Origin: Cydia pomonella
Lineage: Eukaryota; Arthropoda; Insecta; Lepidoptera; Tortricidae
DNA length: 64,000 nucleotides
Assembly (NCBI RefSeq): GCF_033807575.1
Contig: NC_084703.1
Coordinates: 11,656,001-11,720,000 of the forward strand
Reading direction: 5' to 3'
Shown piece after piece: positions 42,746-54,700 of the stretch. The notes beneath the pieces are model-generated. The model made no database searches. It saw only the letters and a program-made list of their open reading frames with translations, and was not told the DNA's origin. Positions within the stretch are counted from its first letter, which is position 1. The number at the start of each line of letters is the position of its first letter. A program made the position numbers and the translations under genes.

Positions 42746-45700
42746 GTAAGTTATGTTACTAACTTTTATCAACTACACATACTTAATTGAAATATGTTCG
42801 CTGTGGTTATGTGTTGTTGTGGACTAACAACAGTAACAAAAACTGCGAAAATTCAAATCAAACTGGCACAACGATAAAGGCTGAGTCATTCAGTTAGGAT
42901 CACCTTATAACTTTATGTAAGTAGGTATACAAATAGATGATAAGAAGATTTCGATGTCAAATGAGTCAGTTTGCCATAAACGATTAGAGAATAATAGTGC
43001 CTAAATGTAGTGACGTTTAATCTACCACTGAGCATGAGTGATTTTCTGATAATCTCATCGATCTGTTTATATATTGAGTGATAATCGGCTCGATTGACTA
43101 CGACCGCACATGCTTTTACGAAAAGGTAAATTCCGAGTCACAAAACGATTGTAAAAAACTAACATTAATTACAATAATAAGACCGGACTTAATTATGGCT
43201 GACCGTATCCTTGCTTCCTTTATGGGTATTGAAAAAAGAACAAGTTACCTAGCAACTAAAGACTATTCTGTTTGTTGACTGTCTAATGTGTCATTGTGCA
43301 AAAGTGTAGAAGTGAACACTGTTAGTTATATTTATTTAGTGTTGTTTTGTGTGTGTGATGTGATTAGTGTAATTGAGAACACTTGTGACTCCTATCCGAC
43401 ACTGCGTGGAACTTACGCGTAAGTGGTTACGGGCCCAGCTGCCGGAAATTTGAAAATAAAATGGAGTTGTCAAAAATTTCGATCACCAAACTAGACGACC
43501 ACAATTGGGTTTCATGGAAATACCGCATGCTAGCGCTGCTCCGCGGTCTTGGACTCATGGATATTGTGGAGGGCAACACACAAAGGCCAATTAGACCCTT
43601 GGTCGGCAGTGGCGAAGGTGATGCGGCAAATGCCGTTGCTCATGCTGCTGTACCAGCTGCTCATGCTGCTGCTTTGGCAACATACAACACAGAAATAAAA
43701 GAGTTTTTAAAGTTGGAAAGTACAGCCCTACTTTTGATAACAACTAACATTACTGATGAGACACTCGGCAAAGTAATAAGGCTGTCAACACCAAAGGAAG
43801 ATTGGGAAGAACTCCACAGGCTATATGAGGGTGCTAATGAGGATCGGTTATATGATCTGTGCCTTGAATTCTTCCAATTAAAGAAGGAAGTCTCCGACGA
43901 CATGGCAACTCATGTGTCAAAACTAAAGAATTTATGGCATAGACTTAAAACGGAACTCCTTAAAGAAAAACAAGCAGAACTTCCTGAGGTATTATTGATC
44001 TGCAAGATTCTGGACACTCTACCAGAAATTTTTTTCGCCTTCAGATCGAGTTGGCTACTGATGGCGAAAAAAGATCGGACAGTGGAGAACATTACGAGCC
44101 AGCTTTGTGCACATGAAAAGGCGCTTCTCGCTAAGGATACTCACGGAGAGTCGAGCGGCACGGCATTGACTGTGAGAATCGGCAAGAAGGTAGCCAGAGG
44201 AGACACATCGAAAGATGCAAAGAAACCTGCAAGTAAATTTAAGTGTTTCGTCTGCAAAGAGGTAGGTCACTTGAAGAAGGATTGTCCGACGCAAGCAAAG
44301 AGGGACACTCAGAAGAAGTCAACAAGCACCAATATGATGCTGCTCACATTGAGCTCGATTGACTCTATCGCAGATAGTGAGGGCTGGTATGTAGATAACG
44401 GGGCTACGCACCATGTCACTATGCGCAGTGACCTTTATACAGACTTTGAGCACTTTGGAGAACCACATACCGTCACAACAGCTGATGGTAATGTCATTGG
44501 AGCTGTGGGACAAGGTACAATTCATGTGAAGGCCACGGTCAATAAAAAGACGCATGACCTTTACTTAAGAGACGTGTGGTATGTACCAAAAATAAGCAAA
44601 AACCTTTTTTCAGTGCTCAGTACCCAGGACAGGAATACAAATAGCCTGTTTGAGTCAAAGGTTACACAGTGCTCCATGACTATCAACGGGAAGGTTGTTA
44701 TGACAGGAACAAGGCAAAGATATGGAGGGCTATACAAATTGGATTGTAAAGCCATACAGCCAGTTGCTGACTTAAACCTTGTTGAGGATAAAGACGTGCT
44801 TCAATTGTACCACGAGCGTATGGGACATCAAGACAAAAATCACATTAAGACACTGATTGAAAAAGAATTAGGAGTCAAGACTGTGAAGAGTGGAGAGCTA
44901 TGCGAAGGTTGCATTTTTGGAAAAGCGCATAGACAACCGTTTGGCACTCGTGATAAAGCCACTAAGCCTGGAGAACGGGTGCACTCTGATGTCTGTGGTC
45001 CATTTGCAAGAAGCAATTCTGGATATCGATATTTTGTTTTATTCAAGGATGAATGTACACGTTACCGGTATGTATACTTCTTGAAGAACAAATCGGACGT
45101 ATATGAAAAGCTCAAGGAGATGCTGTCTGAAGCTAAGAATGCTGGACATACGGTGAAAGAGCTGCTCAGCGACAATGGTCGTGAATACGATGACAAGAGA
45201 GTGAAGGATTTGTTGAAGGCAAGTGGAATTAAGCAAAGATTAATTATGCCTTACACTCCTGAACAAAACGGATGCTCCGAGCGAGAAAATAGGACTATAG
45301 TCGAGTCAGCTCGAGCCATGATGCACGCGCACGACGAAATCCCTCAGGTTTTGTGGGCTGAAATGGTGAGTACTGCCGTATATATTCTTAATAGGACAGG
45401 TCCGGCCAAAGATGGAGTAAAGTCACCTTACGAGCTGTATTCGGATTCGCGTGAAGCACGTCACTGCGATTCCGTACCGTCACCGTTTTTTAAGCAGCGG
45501 TGTGGGGAGCATGCGTCAAAAACGGTACGCATACGACGCGTCACTGCGATTCCGTATCGTGACCGTTTTTTAAGCTGCGGTCTGGTCGCACCTTTAAACC
45601 ATTTTCACAATGTATTGAAGTACATAGTTGACAGCTTGTCTGTCTTTTAGCGGTTGAAGGCTAGATAGGCTTGACATTAATGTTTGACTTACAATACGCA

Positions 45701-48700
45701 AGACTAAAGTAAGGAAGATAAACACGAAGAATTTCACACATTGACCCGCCTAGACACTGCGAGCTGGACAGTAATATAATATGCGCGCGCGATAGAGATA
45801 GGAACAGGCGGGTCAATGTACGAAACTCTTCGTATTTAGCGTCCTTACTTTACACTAAGTTCAATCATACATATACATAAGTTATGAATTATGAAGTATG
45901 CTCACGGAACACAAAATGATGAAAAATCTCGATAAGACGTTTCCACCATAGTTAGACCGTAGTCCTTTTCACAGTACCTAATCCTACGCGGAATTAATAT
46001 GGTAAAATCTGAAAATATAAAACCGGTCACAGCCTTATCTAGAGTGGCAATGCGTTGTCGGTGTCAAAATTTGGCTATCGATTCATGTGAAAACATTACC
46101 ACTCGTACAGTGTCCTGCCATGTAGAATCATGTTTCAGTAGTAATAATGCGGAAGCGTATTCTTTTCAGATGTCACTGACGAACCGGTGTATTTAGCTGT
46201 AGTCAATAAAAATGGGGATATAGTTTATATGAAGGAAGAGTTGTCAAGAAAGTTGGAGGAGGAGCGAGATGTGTGGCACTGGACGCCGTGGATGCGCACC
46301 AGAACAGAACTCTACGATAATGTGTTAGCCGAGTCAGCGTGCGTCGACGGTAATTCGATCGAGAGTTTTCCTGACGGATTATTTGACGGCAAGTACATTT
46401 ACATTAAGCATTTTATCTGTTTAGGAATAAGTTACACCTACCATTTTTTCGATTTTCTTAAAATGTGAACTCAGTGTTTATAGTTAAGTTTTAACTGCGA
46501 TTTTTAACATATTAGTTGGCGTGACAAACTTGTATTTCGGATTTAAGTTCTAAAATAGCAACAGATAAATAATCGGTTACAGGGATAATTTGGATTTTTC
46601 TGCTTTACTTATAAGTAGGTAAATAACTATTAAAACTTATTTTGTAGATGATCAATTGCGAGCAGGAGCGTTCATCCTATATGCCATTTTCGGCATATAT
46701 TCGTTCACCCTGCTGGCTATAGTATGCAATGACTTCTTTATACCATGCGTGGAAAATATATGCGACGATTTAAAAATACCACAGGTGAGTTACAAAGCCG
46801 AGCTGATTTTTCTTAGAAGTCTGTTGAATTAAAACCTGACCTGAGAATCTGATATTCAGGGTGATTCAGGAGACGTGAGCAGGATCAACCCTACATATAC
46901 AGTTAATATTACTGCATCGTTTAACATCGTAAGTTAATTAAACCACCACATCTTTTTATTTATTTTTTACTATTTGTTAAATAAGAGTTTAAGTCTCTAA
47001 TCATGGCCACCCTATAATGAGTAATTGATAAAGATACCCAACCTCTTTAACTGTAATGACAGCACTTAATAAAGAATAAAATAAATTGTCATTTTTGGCA
47101 TTGTCAACAGTCACGTTTGTTGATATTGTTGAATTCTGCAAAAAAAGTTCTTTAAAATCATGCTTCTGCCATATCATTATTCAAACATTGAAAGATGCGA
47201 CCTGGTAAGGCTTTACTACCAGACCAATAATACATACAGAGCAAAGGACTTATTCCATGAGCGTTACCCGAATTTGCCAGTGCCAACACATGGATTAATA
47301 CTCCGGATGGTTCAAAATTTACGTGACTATGGGCAATTTACAGTGCCCACTCACGCTCAAGCACGAGGTGGCCAGCATCGTGATTTAGAAAGGTTGGACA
47401 GACGAATTCTAAATTATTTTGCTCGAGACCCGCGGCGAAGTACACGGAAAGCTTCCAGACGATACCATGTGTCTCAGTCATACGTTTGGCGGTTATTAAA
47501 TGCTACGGGGCTTCACCCGTATCACTACCAACCGGTTCAAGATATGTCGCCAGATGATTTCCCCTTAAGAAGGCAGTTTTGTCAGTGGCTTTTGGAGAAT
47601 GAACAAGCAAACATTCTTTGGACCGACGAGTCAACTTTTACGCGAATCGGACTTTTCAATGTTCACAATGAACACTACTGGAGTGTTATGAACCCCCATC
47701 TCACGCGACGGAATGCGTATCAAACACGCTTCAGTCTCAACGTTTGGGCTGGAATAGTGAATAATACCATCATTGGACCTCATTTTATTGAAGGACGAAT
47801 TAATGGTGCTGCTTATTTGGACATTTTAAGAGACATGATTCCGATCCTTTTGGACGATGTACCATTGCAATATCGTCAACATTTGTATTATCAGCACGAC
47901 GGGGCACCGGCACATTATGAACATCGTGTCCGTGATTATTTGAACGATCTTTTTCCGAATCGATGGATTGGACGCGGTGGGCCAGTCCCTTGGCCACCGC
48001 GTAGCCCTGATCTAACTCCACTAGATTTTTTTCATTGGGGTGAGATCAAACAACATGTTTACGAACGCGAAAGTGCCACCGTGCAGGAACTACGGCAACG
48101 CATTATTACAGCTTTTGACACGGTCAAAGCAAACAATTTTGCTCTAGAGAGACTAAAAAATCATCACAGGCGACGGGCGGGATTCTGTTTACAACAAGGC
48201 GGCTCACATTTGGAGCAACTTTTAAAGTATCAATAATTATTTGTAATTACGTAAAATTATTACCTTATTTCACTAGAAAGAAGTTTCTTTTAATTTTGTT
48301 TCAATGTTTTATACAGTTTTATTGTTTGATTTTACAATAAAAAAATTTGCCATGCGATTTTCATACGTTTATTTATTTTAAGTAATGTTGCACTAGGTAT
48401 GAATTACATACTTAAGGAAGATACGATGTAAGATACGAAGATATGACTAACTCACACTAATACTAGTATGAGAGATTAGCTTTTGTTGAATTGAATCCGT
48501 AGGGTTGATCCTGCTCAGGACTCCTGAATCACCTTGTATTAGGTTTAACTCATTGTTTTAATTTGTCATTAGAACCTACATTGTTATTCTACTCGTAGTT
48601 AGCTATCTAAGTATATTGTTGCCTTACGCCTAAAAGTTTTAAAATTCAGTACAGTCAGCGTCAAATACTTTGTAGCAACCAAAGTAGCCAAATAGTTCGG

Positions 48701-51700
48701 TACACCATATATTTAGTATGGTGTACCGAACTATTTGACCACTTTGACTGCTACAAAGTATTTGACGCTGACTGTACAAATTACAATTTAAACAACAAAA
48801 ATGTATACATGTATACCGCTCCTTGCCATTCCCGGTGCTCAAGATGCTAGCAGCATTTCCACCCTGGATTACTGTGGACAGGCTTTGCACCAGGAACGGC
48901 TCGGACTCGGATTCGACGGCCTCACTTGCGTGTCTCGCTACACGTCATCTCTCCAGCAACTCACTTTTACGTAGTACTATTATTTTTTCTCCGCCACTAT
49001 AAAAAACGAATATGTAGCCAGGGCAGAGAGGCAAGGCAGGCAAGAAGCCCGCTTGTGTTTTGGCTGCTGCACCGACAACGCGAGAGTAAACGGCTGATGT
49101 GGGAGGCGTTTTTTTTTTACAATATGCCACAGTATGATTGTTGTCAACGTATTTTAGGCCAAACTGTACTTAAGGAGCCCGGTAACGATTTTAGAGCAAA
49201 AATGTAAAATTGATAGATTCAGTCGTTGAAATTGTACGCATTTGTTAAGTAATATCTAAACAACAAGTATTGGTTTCTATTAGCATGTCTTCTCATCTTA
49301 CCTTTTAATAATGAGGTCACAAGCGTGCGTCCCCAGTAATATGACGAGAAGGGACAGTTTTTAAAAGTTCATCAAAAAATTATGGTGGTAAATTATACAA
49401 AAGGATGTATAAGAACAGTTTCAGCAAATGTTGTAGATTGCTTAAATATCAAAACTACGTTGAAATTAAGTCGATTATCAAAGAAATTGTCACTTGTTTT
49501 GAAGTAATTTCTGGAGAAAATTGATTTCGTCTAACTTTCATTTACACTACTTCAAATTTATAATAACAAAAATGAAGTTTACTAAAGCAGAACTACAGGA
49601 TATGTGTAATACAAAATTACCATTTTTAGCAGTCCAAACTTTACCAAATTTACATATAAGATCGACAAAATCTTTACGCGCGTTTACCTAAACATCCATC
49701 AGAAAAAAATCGTTTTTAAACGATTGTCTTATTAAAATGAAAGATAACAAGACGTGCTAATAGATACCAGTACTTGTTATTTCTAATAGTTAACAAAAGG
49801 TGTACAATTTCATTGACTAAATCTATCAATTTGACATTTTTGCGACTAAAATCGATAACGGCTTCTTAATTTCATCCTGATTTAAGCATTATTTTCACAA
49901 GTATTAATCTCTTAAAATCATCTTCAAATTCAAATTGTTTATCACAGTACAAGTGTTATGTTTTCCCTGTTTCAGAATGTGGCAGCAGCGACGTTCATGT
50001 CAGTGGCGACGTCAGCTCCGGAGTTTTTCGTTAACGTTATTTCTACGTTCATCACCGAATCTGACATGGGCATTGGGACCATCATCGGCTCCGCCATCTT
50101 CAACGCCCTTGGCGTAGCCGCAATTGGCGGCATTGCTGCGATCAGAGTGGGTTCGCATATTCAATTTGTTATTTCATTTTATTGTTTATTTTTAAGTTAA
50201 TACGATACTAATACGATAAATTTAAACGATATGATAGATAGACAATTAATCATTGGTGGTATAAAATAACAAGATAAAGGATGACGCACGCTGCTAACAC
50301 AGCTTACCTGCTACCGTGAAATGTATCTTTATTACAATGCTTAAAAATAATGGAAAAGTGGAAAAACTCAGTCTCGGGCCAAACCCGAACTAGCGACTCT
50401 GGGATACCAACCCATCGCTCTGCCAACCTAACCTAACCTACCCGAAGAAAGCGAATATTTACACCATATCCTTTATTTCTAAGCATTGTGGTAACATTTA
50501 CAGACGTTGTTGCTGACTACAAATAAATTTTATATATTTATTAATCAGGGTATGATAGTACAGTCAGATCTCCATTCATATAAGTATTTTCTATTTGTAT
50601 GTATGCATAAGTATGGTGCATTTATTTATTTATTCACTAATTGCAGTCGGAAGGACTGGGAAATGCTGGAGGGGCGCGGGGGTGGGGGGGTGCGGGGGGT
50701 GGCTTTAACCAGCTTCCAATGAATCATACACTCATTGTCACAAACCAGTTATAAAGTTGTTACATATTATTTGGTTAATATTATGTGACGCCCTGTAAGG
50801 ACACAGCAACATAAATACTACAGTTAACATAATATAAATATTTATTGCAATTAAATGGTTAGAATTGTAGAATTAAATGTAAACAATTCTGAAACAAAAG
50901 GACCAATAAAACAAGAATCCTGGAGTAAAGGTATGGCCAGACCAACTATAAAAAGATAATGAAAACTCCGAATGCACAGCTTGCCTCTAGTTAAAACTTT
51001 GGCTTGGGTTGATCGATAAACAGCACTAATTCTTCAAAACTCAGATTGTTTCTTATCGCCTTTGAGGTAATCTCTGTGTTCCATCCAATACGTTTGGAAT
51101 AATTTATAAGCACCGCCTCCTGAGACCCTTTCCAGGTACGGCACGATGTGATGTGAGTCGCTCTTTATTTAATCATGATGGCGAAAAACATCTACGAGTA
51201 CTAATAATGTTTTTTTAGAACGCTTATTTCCCTACTTTACTTTTCTTTGAAACATGAGACGTTTCTATTGAGCCCACTCGACAAACTTTCCGACTGCATC
51301 ATCAGGCATACGGTGGTAAACCAAATTTGATTAGCCACAGGTTGAAATGTAGCGAAGTAAACGAAGTGAAGTTAAAATATGTGCGTGTCAATATGAATTT
51401 ATTTTCAGGTAATCAAAATTGAGCCTGTGCCAGTTACTAGAGACGTTCTCATTTACATGGTGAACGTTAGCGTTCTGGTAGTCATCGTGTGGGATGGCCA
51501 GGTTGACTGGTACGAGGCTCTGGTACTGGCCATATTGTACATCCTCTACTTCATCCTAATGTTTAACAGCATGCGGCTGTTTATGTTCCTTAGCAAGCTA
51601 TTTAATAAGTGCTTCAAACGCCAAACTAAAGACAGTAAGTTGGTTTGCAAAAATACAAAACTTCGTTTAGAACCTTTACACGTTCATCATTCGATCGAAT

Positions 51701-54700
51701 AAAAATATCATAATCATAGTAAAGTTATTGTAATAGTGTTAATATTATTTACCTTTTAGTAAACGAGCGGACGAGCATTCCAAACACAGAAGAACTTGAC
51801 AAACCTGTGGAAGAAGGCGTCGAAGACAAAGATGTCAACGGCCATACCGCCAACGGCGATAGCAAGAATATGGACGCCGGTAGGTACTTTAGACTATGAT
51901 ATTGATAGCTAACACCTTGCGGGCCTAAATAGCTATTTTTTCGAAAAAAGAGCAAAGTTAGATTTTGCTTCTATTGCCTCTATACATCCCCTATGACAGA
52001 TTATATGATATAATCACAGAAGTAGAGAAGCACTCAAAAGAATGTGATATACCTATACAACTTTCATCTTGTGTTGCACATTCACCTCAATATCGAGAGC
52101 AAAATTATTTTATTAAATTATAAAAATATAATCTGAAAGACAATAAATTTTTATTCGTCACTTGTTTGTTGATAGATACTCGTAGTACCAATGACTGGTA
52201 CTTACTTCACAGATTCAGTTTTATAATCTGCGGTGGTGGTGGTTGGAAAATGAGAATCAGTCATTATGTGTTATATTGATAGATTTTCAAACTAAATAAA
52301 CAAAATGAGAATTTATTTATGATTTATTTAAAAAGTTCTATTAGCATAAGTTGGTATTATGCCTAATCAAATTTTAATATAAGCCGATACCATTATCAAT
52401 GCAATTATTAGATACTCGATTAAGTATCGATAAATGGATTAATAATAAAAAAACCAGTTAAGAACTTTAATAAGCCTAGATTTTAATAGATTCTATTATT
52501 TTTCTAAAATTAGTCATACATTGTTATGGGTAATTTTAATTCCATTTTTCCATTCGGAAGTGTGCATAAATAATGACCTACTTAATTAAGGGTTTAACTA
52601 TGTATAAAATGTTTGAAATTCATGCACATGTTTTTTTTTTTACAGATGAGTCAAGTAAACCTAAGAAGAGTTTGTTTAGGTTCCCAAAAGAGAAAGGCTG
52701 GCCATATAAGTGTTGGTGGTTGTACACGTGGCCGCTGAAGCTGCTGCTGGGAATCACGGTGCCCTCGCCGGTCACGAGGCGGAAGTGGTACCCGTTCGCT
52801 TTCTTCATGTGCATTATCTGGATAGGAGTCAACTCTTACTGCGTCACGTGGAGTATGACAGTTCTAGGTTTGAATCTCTGCATTTCGTATTAAATGTAAA
52901 TTCTAAGCCTTAGAGTGTAATAAGCACCACCCCACATTAGCGTCTTTTGAGCGTCGGCATCTAATCAGCGCTATGAAAAATGGTTGCACTGCGCAGTTGC
53001 GCCAACCGCGTTGCGTCGAGCAACAGCCATAAAGTTGACTAGACGCCGGCGCTTTGGAGACGTGGGGTGGCCCTAAAGGAGCGAGTGTCTGTATCGTCCT
53101 TTTTATTAAATATAGGTAGCATTTTATAGTACACGTTCATTTCCTAAGTCTAGTTTTTGATTGCTAGTTGGTTTTGCTTTATTTTGTTTGTGTAAGTTAG
53201 GAAATCAAGTGTTCAACTTAACAGTGTTTCGTTAGTGCCAGAAGAATATAAAACTAGATATTTTTTATACATCTACAACTTTAAAATCTCTCGATATTAA
53301 CAAATTTTAGCCTTTGCATGACAGTTCGCTTTATAAAAGCACAAATCTCTTTCGTACCTAACCTACTATTTTCTTATCACATTTATGTACCTATAGATTA
53401 AAATGGAGGTAATTATAGAATTCACAGGATTAGATTTATTTAATTGATAATTTTTGATAACGGTTTCATCATGACTATCATGAGCAATACGCAAAACGCT
53501 TTTTAGATTGCGAAGTTGCGCTACAATGTAATCTAGTCTAGACCACGTAATGTAAAAAAGTGTAATGTTGTCTTTGAAACGTCGGAGGAAATTATTTTAA
53601 AGATTAATTATAAGTAATTAAGTCCCGTTTAAGTAAATTATACTGTAAAAAAACATATTCAGCTTTTTAAGTAATGCCATTTTTTCAAGTAATCATATGT
53701 TTAAAAAAATGCAGTATAGCCAAATCGGGTTGATATTATTTTTTGTTGTTTGGTCTTAAAAATACGAAGATAAATTTCTTCAGGATTCCTTTCGAGCCCC
53801 ATGTACAGAAATATAATACAAAGTTATGCAAATTATTCGACAAAATGGTTTGTTAGCTTGTAATGCTGTCATCGATAATTCCAATTTGAATTTATAATGC
53901 CGAAGCAACAGATTGACCGCAATTGGTAACAGATTGATTTATAATTAAATTATAAATGATTGATATTTACAATCACCTTGTAATCTAGTGTGTTCAATTT
54001 ATTGTTATATAAAATATGAAATCTAAGAAATTGCTTTCGAAAAAAATACTCAAATTGATATTTTTTCATAATTAAAGGTACATCATCTAGTTAAGATACA
54101 GAAATCAAAAGTATAGAAAACTCATTTATTGCATTCATAATTTAACACTGTCATATTACTTATGCTCGAATCAAGTAGCACATTCGTTCTGCAATTTCTG
54201 AAGTTAAGAAAAAACCAGTCAAGTGCGAGTTGATCTCGCACACAAGAGATTCACAGACATGGACATGGAAGTAGTACTATAACGATTCCTTCTTAGTGTG
54301 TCCTACCAAACTTGGTTCACAGAACACAAAAAAAACAGAAACAAGTTCTAAATTCATGTGGGGTTTTCAGGTCACACATTCTTTATTCCCGACTCGGTGA
54401 TGGGGATGACATTCCTGGCCTTCGGAGGGTGCCTACCTGAAGCGTGTTCTATATTCATCATGTCTAGAAGAGGTATGTTAATAATAATTGGCATGTGTTG
54501 GATACTCATGAGTATAATTAATGGATAACAACATGAAATAGGCATTAATATGTACAATAATAATGCCGGATTTTGTATTACAAAATTGCCCCTAAAAATA
54601 TACATGAAACTTTGTTTTAGAATTATCATTTATTGCATTAACCATTGAATAAAAAAACAAATATTACGAGTAGTGCTTGGTAAATAGGTATCGCATAAAT

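Larger units (their letters stand above)
43274..45660 (+). mobile_element. Truncated Ty1/Copia retrotransposon
   Basis: In NCKX intron 1, sense orientation. A primer-binding site (43424-43439) precedes a gag-to-integrase frame. Reverse transcriptase, RNase H and the 3' LTR are absent. The 5' LTR cannot be delimited without a second LTR; it may begin near TGTTGACTGTC at 43274. Non-copia sequence with an internal 80-bp-period repeat follows from about 45440. Confidence 0.8.
42746..46169. other. NCKX intron 1
   Basis: 3.4 kb. Mostly occupied by the truncated Copia element and a MITE. The stretch 42746-43270 shows nothing recognisable. Confidence 0.6.
50147..51408. other. NCKX intron 4
   Basis: Contains a SINE-like fragment (50375-50450) and a G-rich run (50668-50702). 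Nothing else recognised. Confidence 0.5.

Noticed and set aside
42507..42749. 80-aa frame over NCKX exon 1
   Set aside because: Wrong phase. The other frame gives a signal peptide and a phase-1 donor that fits exon 2.
50425..50445. Telomere-like CCTAA units
   Set aside because: Only about three units (AACCTAACCTAACC) within a SINE-like fragment; no array.
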